From: Clostridiales bacterium
Lineage (GTDB): Bacteria > Bacillota > Clostridia > Christensenellales > Pumilibacteraceae
NCBI GenBank assembly: GCA_029066805.1
Contig: JAIEFT010000044.1
Coordinates: forward strand, 138,442 to 172,407
DNA length: 33,966 nt
Direction of reading: 5' to 3'
Positions 23,818 through 31,537 of the stretch are shown here, one piece after another (the stretch's first letter is position 1; each line of letters opens with the position of its first letter). Made by a program: the position numbers and the translations under genes. The notes beneath the pieces were generated by a model, which made no database searches, was not told the DNA's origin, and worked only from the letters and a program-made list of their open reading frames with translations.

Positions 23818-24011
23818 GCGAACATGCGCGAGCGAACAATTTGAATTAATATAAACAATTAATAGAACATTTATTATTTTTTTGTCGTTAACTTATTCTC
23901 GCGCAAGTTCGCTAACCGCTTGCGCGCAGCGCAAAGGTCGCGCCACATTTCGTGGCGCATTCTCTTTGGGGTGTGCAAATAAAGTTATATTATTATGGTC
24001 TTGACAAGGTG
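23818..24011. other. Gene-poor stretch with small hairpins
   Basis: AT-rich sequence followed by TTGCGC-GCA-GCGCAA (23920-23934) and GCGCCAC-ATTTC-GTGGCGC (23940-23958). No gene, tRNA or clear promoter is seen before 24012. Confidence 0.6.
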
Positions 24012-24020
24012 TGTTATACT
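24012..24020 (+). promoter_or_regulatory. Extended -10 promoter of the accessory operon
   Basis: TGTTATACT (TG-N-TATACT) is an extended -10 element; no good -35 is spaced 17 bp upstream. Transcription would begin near 24027, directly before a GAGGG ribosome site. Confidence 0.5.
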
Positions 24021-24038
24021 GTATGCGAGGGAAATATT

Positions 24039-24152
24039 ATGCCCTTAATGAACGGAATCTTTTGCGGTTTCCGTTTTTTGTTGCCAAAAAAGGAGGAATG
24101 TATGGGAACAAAAACAGTACACATTGACAAAGTAGAAGGAGGAATGGTATAA
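24039..24152 (+). CDS. Small leader/coupling ORF with internal terminator hairpin
   Basis: A 37-residue frame from ATG 24039, preceded by GAGGG. Inside it lies AACGGAA / TTCCGTT followed by T4 (24051-24079), a terminator-like hairpin. A second in-frame ATG (24102) has a strong AGGAGG and would give the 16-residue MGTKTVHIDKVEGGMV. Its TAA overlaps the ATG of the next gene (TAATG). The layout suggests leader-peptide attenuation plus translational coupling; neither peptide resembles a known protein to me. Confidence 0.4.
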   Translation: MPLMNGIFCGFRFLLPKKEECMGTKTVHIDKVEGGMV

Positions 24153-24469
24153 TGGGGGCAGGAGGAATTCCGAGCGGCGGCGTTTCTATAAAGGTAGGAA
24201 GAGTAGGTAGTCTACCGCGATTTGGAGCAAAACCTAATTCAAGAATGGACTTATATAACGAGAACGGAGTGCGTATTCAGAGTCGTTGGTACGATCACAA
24301 CGGAATAGCGTTTCGCAACAGGGATTATACCGAAACAAAGTACGGTGTTCATGATCATTTTTGGACTACATATAGTGAAACATATATTGATGATGATGGG
24401 TATATTGCGGCGTTTATTAATCGGATTAAAAAGCATGAGCCAACTGATTATATAAATTATCCAAGCTAA
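24152..24469 (+). CDS. Orphan 105-residue protein, toxin-domain-like
   Basis: A glycine-rich start (MGAGGIPSGG) is followed by a compact region with 'RMDLYNENGVRIQSRWYDHN', NRDY, HDHFW. The alternation of R-x-Y-D-xNG, DY and HxHxW recalls C-terminal domains of polymorphic toxins and some phage morphogenesis proteins, but I cannot name the family. GAAGGAGG precedes the ATG, which overlaps the stop of the leader frame. It is first in an operon with a zinc protein and a DUF4417 protein. Confidence 0.75.
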   Translation: MGAGGIPSGGVSIKVGRVGSLPRFGAKPNSRMDLYNENGVRIQSRWYDHNGIAFRNRDYTETKYGVHDHFWTTYSETYIDDDGYIAAFINRIKKHEPTDYINYPS

Positions 24470-24484
24470 TAAGAGGAGTCAATT

Positions 24485-24982
24485 ATGGAAAAGAAATATA
24501 ACCCTATGGAATATAATAATGTAAAAAAATGTCAGATATGCGGACATCTTACATTTATGGACGACTATGGAAATATAGATAAGTGTCCTAATTGTGGGTG
24601 GATTGGCTGCACGCAAAATACTTTAATGGAAAAATGGCACGGGATAAGTTATCCTATGCTTGTGCCGTTATCGCGTGCGCGCGAACAATACAAGTCAGGG
24701 CAAAAGTTCAAAGCAACATTCGAGGACTTTATAAATGGGCTGAATTGGTACAAGGAAATGCTGTTTTGGCATAACAACAAATATTTTGCCGTGTATTATC
24801 GGCAGGAAGGGATTTCTTTGGAAAGCAGAGATATGGAACAAATGTATAAAGATGTCGATGAGTTTTGTGACAAAGCAAATATCGAGGGACGGCTACTAAA
24901 AGACATTTGGGATGAGGTTGTTCACCCATGCTTTATGTATTGCGGTGAAGAGCACGATTACGATTTTCCGCCCGAAGATTAA
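24485..24982 (+). CDS. CPCC-type cysteine-rich zinc-ribbon protein
   Basis: A 165-residue protein. Residues 16-40 hold CQICG...CPNCGW, the two-knuckle pattern of the CPCC/zinc-ribbon family, which often occurs in immunity or accessory loci. The rest is predicted helical with a final acidic tail (EEHDYDFPPED). AAGAGGAG lies before the ATG, and the gap from the previous gene is 15 nt. A partner or antidote of the preceding protein is possible but unproven. Confidence 0.75.
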   Translation: MEKKYNPMEYNNVKKCQICGHLTFMDDYGNIDKCPNCGWIGCTQNTLMEKWHGISYPMLVPLSRAREQYKSGQKFKATFEDFINGLNWYKEMLFWHNNKYFAVYYRQEGISLESRDMEQMYKDVDEFCDKANIEGRLLKDIWDEVVHPCFMYCGEEHDYDFPPED

Positions 24983-25000
24983 AATATGGAGAAAAACCAT

Positions 25001-25705
25001 ATGAAAGAATTAACAGAATATGATATTCAGAAAGCCAAACACAAACGACTTTTGGTGCGCAACGAATATCGCGGAGTAGGTAAATACGATATACCGCTTG
25101 TACGCAAACAGCAAATCGACCTAAACAAAATCAAGTTTCTTGATTATACAAAAACAAAAATAGACGACAAAGAGAATGCACAGAAAACGGTGCATTTTTT
25201 CATGCACGATTGGAAGTTCGACAAAATATATGACAAACCGTATGACGAAATAGAAAAGCTAAAACAATACTACGCGCTTCTCTCGCCCGATTTCAGCTTG
25301 TTTACCGATATGCCGTTAGCGTTGCAAATCGAGAGCGTTTTCAAAAACCGTTGGTGCGGCGCATACTGGCAAAGTCAAGGCTTGCGCGTTATCCCTACCG
25401 TAGCGTGGGGTGACGAGCGCACGTTTGATTTTTGCTTTGACGGAATAGAGCAGGGCTCAGTCGTTGCTGTTTGCACGTATTATCGAGAGAACTGCGAGGA
25501 CGATTTTATGCTTGGATATAACGAAATGCTAAAGCGTATCAAGCCGAGCGCAGTAATCTGTTACGATGAGCCGTTTGAGGCAATGAAAGGCAATATAATA
25601 TCGTTTTTACCCACGCAATACGAATGGACTGAAAAGCTCGATTGGAAAGATAAAGCAAAATTCCAAGTTGAAAAGCATTCACGGTATATCTTGAATAATC
25701 AATAA
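25001..25705 (+). CDS. DUF4417-family protein
   Basis: A 234-residue protein of the DUF4417 family, recognisable from 'LLSPDFSLFTDMPLALQIES', RWCGAYWQSQGLRVIPTVAWGDERTF and FDGIEQGSVVAV (the longer stretch is described here in parts). The family occurs in phages and mobile elements; its biochemical role is unknown to me. ATG 25001 is chosen because GGAG lies 9 nt upstream; ATG 24986 is possible but has no ribosome site. It is the last gene of the three-gene operon next to tRNA-Arg, and a hairpin terminator follows. Confidence 0.85.
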   Translation: MKELTEYDIQKAKHKRLLVRNEYRGVGKYDIPLVRKQQIDLNKIKFLDYTKTKIDDKENAQKTVHFFMHDWKFDKIYDKPYDEIEKLKQYYALLSPDFSLFTDMPLALQIESVFKNRWCGAYWQSQGLRVIPTVAWGDERTFDFCFDGIEQGSVVAVCTYYRENCEDDFMLGYNEMLKRIKPSAVICYDEPFEAMKGNIISFLPTQYEWTEKLDWKDKAKFQVEKHSRYILNNQ

Positions 25706-25759
25706 GAGATATGTAAGTAAGATAAGGGTTCGGCATTCTGTAGCATAAATATGCACATG

Positions 25760-25797
25760 AAATCGGCAAAGCCATATGACTTTGTCGATTTAATTTT
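25760..25797 (+). terminator. Terminator of the accessory operon
   Basis: AAATCGGCAAAG / CTTTGTCGATTT (one G-T pair) with an 8-nt loop, then AATTTT. The rest of 25706-25933 shows no gene. Confidence 0.75.
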
Positions 25798-25933
25798 CCG
25801 AATTTTTGAGTGCCGGATTGTTAATCGGTCAAGAATAGACGCTGCAATGCAACATACTATGCGATAACCGCAACTTAACGGTTTGCTGTTCCATTCTGTG
25901 ATGAAATGTGATAATATGCTTACGGAGGCGACG

Positions 25934-26371
25934 ATGCGCATTATTTACGAAAAAGCGACACACGAAGAAGAGGAAGTCATAATAGTACGTTGTCGCAAAA
26001 TAACCGACGACTTGACGTACGTTGCGAATACTTTGAATGCAGTAGTAGACGGGATTGCCGCCACAAAGGACGGGGAGATATACAAGCTGCCGCTGAGAGA
26101 TATTTATTACTTTGAAGTCGTAGATAACAATTCCTTTATCTACTGCGAAAACGAGGTGTACGAAAGTAAGCTCAGGTTATACGAATTTGAGGCGCTTACC
26201 TACGGCACGCATTTTTTTCGCGCCACAAAATCGACTGTAATTAACGCCGACAAGATATCTTGCGTTTCGCCCGCGCTTTCGGGGCGATTTACCGCCAAGC
26301 TCGATAACGGCGAAAAGGTTGTTGTTTCACGGCAGTATGTTTCCGATCTTAAAAGGATAATGGGTTTATAA
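25934..26371 (+). CDS. LytTR-domain transcriptional regulator
   Basis: A 145-residue regulator with a C-terminal LytTR DNA-binding domain (about residues 45-145: LPLRDIYYFEVVDNNSFIY, FRATKSTVINADKI, VVVSRQYVSDLK). It lacks a receiver domain, as in the regulators encoded before DUF3021 genes. ACGGAGGCGACG lies before ATG 25934, and an extended -10 (TGTGATAAT, 25907-25915) is just upstream, which excludes the longer frame from 25883. It begins the operon and probably controls it. Confidence 0.92.
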   Translation: MRIIYEKATHEEEEVIIVRCRKITDDLTYVANTLNAVVDGIAATKDGEIYKLPLRDIYYFEVVDNNSFIYCENEVYESKLRLYEFEALTYGTHFFRATKSTVINADKISCVSPALSGRFTAKLDNGEKVVVSRQYVSDLKRIMGL

Positions 26372-26381
26372 GGAGGTCGAT

Positions 26382-26864
26382 ATGAACGCTAAACAGATAG
26401 CGAAAACTTTTTGTTTCCATTACGCATTGATTTACGGCTTGACAATGATCGTCAGCTATTTCTGGTGTCTTGCGTGCGGCGATGAAACTGTGACTGTTGA
26501 ATTTTTTGGGTACGCTATGCTTTTTGCGCTTGCTGCGGACGCGCCTATAGTCATATTCTGGTCGCGCAAGGAGCTGTCCTCGAAACAGATCCTTATTCGG
26601 ATGATAATACATTGCATAGTGCTGGAGATCTTGCTGCCGACGGTAGGTTGGTATATCGGCATGTGGCACGGGATGGGAGGATTCTTCGTGTTCTTCTTTG
26701 TCGTACTGCTTGTGGACGTCGGCGTATATGCGATTTCGTACCTGATACTGTCATTCGACGCGGTCAATATAAATTCCGTGCTGGAAAAGCGCAAGTGCGA
26801 AAAAACAATCAAGGAGGACGAAGACGGTGGCTTCGGACAAGATTATAGAAATACGCAATCTTAA
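26382..26864 (+). CDS. DUF3021 family membrane protein
   Basis: A 160-residue protein with four predicted membrane segments (about residues 12-32, 42-58, 70-92, 98-122) and a charged tail, matching DUF3021 proteins that go with LytTR regulators and may regulate them at the membrane. AAGGAGG precedes the ATG, 10 nt after the LytTR stop. Its end overlaps the ABC ATPase gene by 38 bp. Confidence 0.87.
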   Translation: MNAKQIAKTFCFHYALIYGLTMIVSYFWCLACGDETVTVEFFGYAMLFALAADAPIVIFWSRKELSSKQILIRMIIHCIVLEILLPTVGWYIGMWHGMGGFFVFFFVVLLVDVGVYAISYLILSFDAVNINSVLEKRKCEKTIKEDEDGGFGQDYRNTQS

Positions 26865-27744
26865 TAAATCGTTCAAGGACGTTAAAGCCGTGCGCGATTT
26901 GAGTTTTTCGGTGCGCAAGGGCGAGCTGTTCGCATTTTTGGGCATAAACGGTGCGGGCAAGAGTACGACGATTTCCATAATGTGCGGCATGCTTGCTTGC
27001 GATAGCGGCAGTGTGCTTATAAACGGTGTTAACGCGAACGAAGCGCCGGCGCAGGTCAAGCGCAGCCTCGGCGTTGTATTCCAGAACAGCGTGCTGGATA
27101 AGTTTTTGACCGTGTACGACAATCTGCAAAACCGTGCGGCAATGTACGGGATAACAGGCGACAGCTTTAAAGCGCGGTACAAGGAGCTTTCGGAGCTTCT
27201 CGACTTTCAAGATCTTTCAAAGAGGACTGTGGGTAAGCTGTCCGGCGGTCAGCGCAGGCGCATAGATATTGCACGGGCGCTGCTGCATAAGCCAGAAATT
27301 CTTGTTCTCGACGAACCGACTACAGGGCTCGACCCACAGACGCGAAAACGACTTTGGCAGGTCGTTTCCGATTTGCGTAAGCGCGAGGGGCTGACGGTTT
27401 TTCTGACCACGCATTATATGGAAGAGGCGGCGGACGCGGACTTTGTGGTCGTTATGGACAGTGGGCAAAAGGTGACGGAAGGTACGCCCTTGGAGCTGAA
27501 AAACGCTTACACCAACGACTACATAACAGTTTACGATCGGAACGCGTACGAGCTGTCCGGACTGGGCTATCCGTGCGTAGAAGTAAGCGGGGCGGTGCGC
27601 ATACGCGTGCCGAACACTGCGCAGGCGGCAGAGCTGATTTCCGCCCACAGGAAGCTTTTTACCGACTTTGAAATATCCAAGGGAAATATGGACGACATAT
27701 TTTTAGCGGTAACAGGCAAAGAACTTGCGGGAGGTGAACTGTAA
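26827..27744 (+). CDS. ABC transporter ATP-binding protein
   Basis: A 305-residue ATPase subunit for an ABC-2 exporter. Walker A GINGAGKST, signature KLSGGQRRR, Walker B ILVLDEPTTGLDP and the H-loop TTHYMEEA are intact; the C-terminal extension is of the drug/antibiotic exporter kind. GTG 26827 has AAGGAGGACGAAGAC upstream and starts inside the DUF3021 gene. The permease ATG overlaps its final TAA (TAATG). Confidence 0.92.
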   Translation: MASDKIIEIRNLNKSFKDVKAVRDLSFSVRKGELFAFLGINGAGKSTTISIMCGMLACDSGSVLINGVNANEAPAQVKRSLGVVFQNSVLDKFLTVYDNLQNRAAMYGITGDSFKARYKELSELLDFQDLSKRTVGKLSGGQRRRIDIARALLHKPEILVLDEPTTGLDPQTRKRLWQVVSDLRKREGLTVFLTTHYMEEAADADFVVVMDSGQKVTEGTPLELKNAYTNDYITVYDRNAYELSGLGYPCVEVSGAVRIRVPNTAQAAELISAHRKLFTDFEISKGNMDDIFLAVTGKELAGGEL

Positions 27745-28646
27745 TGACTCAATTTTTATATTCGATAAAGCGTAACGTGAAGCTGTTTCTGAAAGACAAA
27801 GGAATGGTGCTAACCTCGCTTATAACTCCGATAATTCTGCTCGTATTGTTTGCAACGTTTCTTGCGAACATATACCACGATTCGTTTTTGGAACATCTTC
27901 CGGAAGGCGTGGAAGTAAGCTCCGATATTATTTCGGGCTTTGTGGGCGGCGAGCTGTGTTCTTCGCTTATAGCTGTGTCATGTGTTACGGTCGCGTTTTG
28001 CGCAAACTTTTTGATGGTGCAGGATAAGGTGTGCGGTTCGCGGCGCGATCTTTTGATGACGCCGGTAAGGAGATCTACTCTCGCGCTCGGCTACTACGTT
28101 TCAACCGTTATCAGTACGCTTATTATTTGCCTTATTGCAACGGCATTGTGTTTTATCTATCTCGCTTGCGTCGGCTGGTTCTTGAGCTTTGCAGACGTCA
28201 TGCTCGTGATATCCGACGTTATTATCCTCACGCTGTTCGGAACGATTTTATCGGCGATAGTAAATAGCTTTCTCACTTCGCAGGGACAGATTTCGGCAGT
28301 GGGTATATTAGTTTCCGCGGGCTACGGCTTTATTTGCGGTGCGTATATGCCGCTGTCGCAGTTCGGCACAGGACTGCGCAACGCAATTATGTGTCTCCCC
28401 GGTACATACGGAACTTCGCTTGTGCGCAACCATTTTATGAGCGGAGTTCTTGAGGAATTGTCCGCACAGGGTTTTCCGAACGGCGTGACAGACGGGTTAA
28501 AGGATATGGTCGATTGCAACCTGCATTTTTTCGGCAGCAGCGTGAGCATTGGCGCTACGTACGCGGTTATTCTTATCACAATAGTCGCATTGGTCGGAAT
28601 ATACGTCGGAATAAACATTCTTTTCGGGAAAAAAGCCAACCGATAA
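27744..28646 (+). CDS. ABC-2 type transporter permease
   Basis: A 300-residue permease with six membrane segments: an N-terminal one (about 22-44), a large loop, then segments at about 72-92, 117-140, 150-172, 180-205 and 273-295. GGAGGTGAAC precedes the ATG. With the ATPase it forms the exporter of the LytTR operon; lipid, peptide or drug export are the likely roles. The terminator at 28722 closes the operon. Confidence 0.9.
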   Translation: MTQFLYSIKRNVKLFLKDKGMVLTSLITPIILLVLFATFLANIYHDSFLEHLPEGVEVSSDIISGFVGGELCSSLIAVSCVTVAFCANFLMVQDKVCGSRRDLLMTPVRRSTLALGYYVSTVISTLIICLIATALCFIYLACVGWFLSFADVMLVISDVIILTLFGTILSAIVNSFLTSQGQISAVGILVSAGYGFICGAYMPLSQFGTGLRNAIMCLPGTYGTSLVRNHFMSGVLEELSAQGFPNGVTDGLKDMVDCNLHFFGSSVSIGATYAVILITIVALVGIYVGINILFGKKANR

Positions 28647-28721
28647 CTACCGATTTTATTGGATATTTTAATGCCGAGTACGCCCCACAAAAAACACGCA
28701 TTACGAAGTCTCTCATAGTGG

Positions 28722-28757
28722 AAAAAGCAAGGATGAAAAGCCTTGCTTTTTTTATTA
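28722..28757 (+). terminator. Terminator of the LytTR-ABC operon
   Basis: AAAAAGCAAGG / CCTTGCTTTTT stem with an 8-nt loop and T-run. Confidence 0.9.
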
Positions 28758-28771
28758 AAATTTGATATAAT
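28743..28771 (+). promoter_or_regulatory. Promoter of the NUDIX gene
   Basis: TTGCTT (28743-28748), 17-bp spacer, TATAAT (28766-28771); the -35 element sits in the terminator arm. Confidence 0.65.
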
Positions 28772-28805
28772 TTCCGTCACACCGTAATTCGGAGGAGAGT
28801 TGTCT

Positions 28806-29294
28806 ATGGAAATATGGGACGCATATAATTCGCGTATGGAAAAGATAGAAAATAAAAAACTCATTCGCGGAGAGAAAATCGAGGACGGCTTGTTCCATCT
28901 TGTTTGCGAAATTTTGGTAAAACACATAGACGGAACGTACTTACTTATGCAAAGAGACCTGCGAAAATCATTCGGCGGGACTTGGGAGGCAACGGCAGGA
29001 GGCTCGGCGCTGGCGGGCGAAAACGCATTGCAGTGTGCCGTAAGAGAGCTTCGAGAAGAAACCGGAATAGTGGCGTCGGAATTGACGGAAGTGGGGTGCA
29101 TAGTAGATGATAAGATGCGCTCTATATACGTGGAATATCTATGCGTCACCGATTGGAATAAAGACAGCATAACCTTGCAGGAGGGTGAGACAATCGCTTA
29201 CAAATGGGTGAACCGTGATCAACTGTTAAGCATGTGCGACGATGAGCTTATTACATATAGAGTACAAAAGTTTATCGATGAGCTGAAGCATTAA
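28806..29294 (+). CDS. NUDIX hydrolase
   Basis: A 162-residue NUDIX pyrophosphohydrolase with a perfect box GX5EX7REUXEEXGU (from G at 'GGSALAGENALQ' to ETGI). Such enzymes split nucleoside diphosphate-linked compounds. An N-terminal segment 'MEIWDAYNSRMEKIENKKL' with DGLFHL resembles the isopentenyl-diphosphate-isomerase-like NUDIX subgroup, whose substrates are often unknown. GGAGGAG precedes the ATG; the TTG at 28800 is not needed. Confidence 0.9.
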   Translation: MEIWDAYNSRMEKIENKKLIRGEKIEDGLFHLVCEILVKHIDGTYLLMQRDLRKSFGGTWEATAGGSALAGENALQCAVRELREETGIVASELTEVGCIVDDKMRSIYVEYLCVTDWNKDSITLQEGETIAYKWVNRDQLLSMCDDELITYRVQKFIDELKH

Positions 29295-29318
29295 CACTTT
29301 GCGCTTCAACTGTATAAT
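29291..29318 (+). promoter_or_regulatory. Promoter of the ArsB-like transporter gene
   Basis: TTAACA (29291-29296), 16-bp spacer, TATAAT (29313-29318), ending 12 nt before the ATG. Confidence 0.6.
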
Positions 29319-29330
29319 TAACAATATACT

Positions 29331-30644
29331 ATGACGCTTTCCATTATTATTTGCAGTGTAACATGTGTCGCTATGATACTGAGTATACTGTTCTTCCCGA
29401 AAATACGAATAGGAAAAGTAAGTATCGATACATACTGGATCATCACGCTTTTGGGCGCGGCGATTCTGCTTGCTTGCGGACAGGCGAGCCTAAAGGCAGT
29501 GGGCAGCGCGCTGATTTCCTATACTGCAATTAATCCGATTAAAATCCTTGTGCTGTTTGTGTCGATGACCGTTTTGTCTATCTTTCTTGACGAGCTGGGA
29601 TTTTTCCGTTACCTTGCGGGCGTAGTCCTTAGAAAAGCCAAGACGCGCCAGACAAAGCTGTTTCTGTACTTGTACCTGACAGTATCGGTGCTTACGGTGT
29701 TCACGTCCAACGACGTAATTATTCTGTCGTTTACGCCGTTTATTTGCTACTTTGCCAAAAATGCGAAAATCGACCCCACGCCGTATCTTGCCGCCGAGTT
29801 TGTCGCGGCAAACACTTGGAGCATGGCGCTCATTATAGGTAACCCGACAAACATATACCTTGCGACCGCTTGCGGCATAGGCTTTTTTGAATATCTTAAA
29901 GTGAGTATTGTCCCGACAATAGCGGCGGGCATTGTCGCATTTCTTGCGCTGTACTTGCTGTTCCGCAAAAAGCTTGCCGCACCTATAGAAGGGGAGGCGG
30001 AAACGGTCGTAATTAAAGACCGGCTTTCGCTGTGGGTGGGAATTGCGCACCTCGGCGTATGTACAGTTCTTCTTGCTGTCGGCTCGTATATAAATCTAGA
30101 AATGTGGCTTGTTGCCGCTTGCGCCGTGGGGAGTTTGTTTATATTTTCGGGCATAATCGCCATTGTAAGGCGGCAAAAACCTGTTGCGCTGCTCGGCTGT
30201 GTAAAACGCGCGCCGTATCAATTAGTCCCGTTTGTGCTGTCTATGTTTGTTTTGATAGTGGTCCTTAGCGAGCAAGGCGTTACCGCCGCTATCGGCAATT
30301 TGTTCGGCGATGGTCTTTCCGTGCTAAAATACGGCGCGACATCATTCCTTGCGTCCAACTTGATAAACAACATACCCATGAGCGTGCTGTTCTCGTCCAT
30401 AATTCAATCAACCGGCGGAGCGGTGGGACTGCCTGCTGTTTTTGCTACTATAATCGGCTCGAATATAGGCGCGCTGTTTACGCCCATAGGCGCGCTTGCC
30501 GGAATTATGTGGAGCAATATTTTGAACAAGCACGACGTTAAGTTCGGTTATCTCGATTTTCTTAAAATAGGCGTTGCGGTAGCTATCCCCACGCTTGTTG
30601 CCGCGCTTGGTTCACTGTGGCTTATGCTTATGGCTGTAGCTTAA
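29331..30644 (+). CDS. ArsB/NhaD-type ion transporter
   Basis: A 437-residue membrane protein with about eleven segments, of the ion-transporter superfamily (ArsB, NhaD, citrate carriers). Family features: 'VFTSNDVIILSFTPFICYFA' and NLINNIPMSVLFSS, the two half-helix motifs with TSND and NNIP, and the GNPTN motif. It could export arsenite or exchange Na+/H+ or take up anions; no ars genes are near, so arsenite is not assured. There is no ribosome site and the promoter ends 12 nt upstream, so the mRNA is probably leaderless. Confidence 0.88.
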   Translation: MTLSIIICSVTCVAMILSILFFPKIRIGKVSIDTYWIITLLGAAILLACGQASLKAVGSALISYTAINPIKILVLFVSMTVLSIFLDELGFFRYLAGVVLRKAKTRQTKLFLYLYLTVSVLTVFTSNDVIILSFTPFICYFAKNAKIDPTPYLAAEFVAANTWSMALIIGNPTNIYLATACGIGFFEYLKVSIVPTIAAGIVAFLALYLLFRKKLAAPIEGEAETVVIKDRLSLWVGIAHLGVCTVLLAVGSYINLEMWLVAACAVGSLFIFSGIIAIVRRQKPVALLGCVKRAPYQLVPFVLSMFVLIVVLSEQGVTAAIGNLFGDGLSVLKYGATSFLASNLINNIPMSVLFSSIIQSTGGAVGLPAVFATIIGSNIGALFTPIGALAGIMWSNILNKHDVKFGYLDFLKIGVAVAIPTLVAALGSLWLMLMAVA

Positions 30645-30719
30645 AATCGATAAAGTACTGCGCTCTGTCGGCTTTTGCTTACATATTGCAATATGGCAAA
30701 ACCAAATTATACAAAACAC

Positions 30720-30748
30720 TTGATTTTGGCGGGGGTGTGTTGTATAAT
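30720..30748 (+). promoter_or_regulatory. Promoter of the orphan helical protein gene
   Basis: TTGATT (30720-30725), 17-bp spacer, TATAAT (30743-30748), 36 nt before the ATG. Confidence 0.8.
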
Positions 30749-30784
30749 TATTGTGTGAAATAATTTTTATTTTTGTGAGGATTT

Positions 30785-31378
30785 ATGAACGCTAAACAGA
30801 TAAAACGTTACGAGATTTTGAGTGAATTTTTCAACTCCGACATGATGAAGGCGGCGGCTGTCGATAAGTACTTCGGCGCTATGCTCAAGCTGGATTATTC
30901 GTTTGCCGAGGAGCTGTGGGAGTTCATGCTTATCCGCAACGACGCCGACCTTAAAAACCCTGTGTTTGCGGCGCTGTATGTAGACCGCATTTTAGGGATG
31001 TTCCTTAAAGCCAATGCGCCCAAAGCGCAAAAGACGCTTATCGACAACGCGGTCATAGCGCGCGCGGTGTTCGGATTTTCTCCCACTGCCGACAAAGGCG
31101 AGCTGTTTAACATGCCAATCAACCTTTTGGTCGCCAACAAGGTCGATACCGTTGACGGCATTTTTAAAAACGTCATGAAGAACGAGCTTATGAAGCGGTC
31201 GTTCGGTCAGTACATGCTCGAGTTTCTCGACAAGTTCTTTATAGAGGTCATGAAGAAGAACGCAGGGCGTAAGGTAGAGCTTAACCGCAAGCAGTCCACC
31301 ATGCTGATGTCTTACGCGCAAAAGGTGAAGGGCGACGAGAAGGCTATGCTTGTGCAACGTATAAAGGAAATCTTATAA
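30785..31378 (+). CDS. Orphan helical protein
   Basis: A 197-residue soluble protein, predicted almost wholly alpha-helical, with a positively charged C-terminal third. No signal peptide, membrane segment or motif is seen, and I do not recognise the family. GTGAGGATTT lies before the ATG and a good promoter upstream. Start MNAKQI equals that of the DUF3021 protein at 26382 by chance. It is followed by a repeat block and then the pyruvate kinase gene. Confidence 0.75.
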   Translation: MNAKQIKRYEILSEFFNSDMMKAAAVDKYFGAMLKLDYSFAEELWEFMLIRNDADLKNPVFAALYVDRILGMFLKANAPKAQKTLIDNAVIARAVFGFSPTADKGELFNMPINLLVANKVDTVDGIFKNVMKNELMKRSFGQYMLEFLDKFFIEVMKKNAGRKVELNRKQSTMLMSYAQKVKGDEKAMLVQRIKEIL

Positions 31379-31505
31379 ATTAAGAATTAAGAATGCAGAA
31401 TGCAGAATGAGGAATAAGGTTGAGATTCTTCGCTACGCTCAGAATGACAAATTATTTAATAAGGGCGCAAGCGCAGTCCGAAACTATTCACTTTTCACTA
31501 TTATC
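31379..31505. repeat. Dispersed repeat before the pyruvate kinase gene
   Basis: AATTAAGAATTAAGAATGCAG-type tandem pieces, then the GAGATTCTTCG...GCTCAGAATGACA palindrome (31422-31449) and three TTTCACT/TTCACT motifs (31486-31512). No gene is supported here. Confidence 0.75.
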
Positions 31506-31537
31506 TTTTCACTCTTGCTGACGGAGGAAGCAATATT

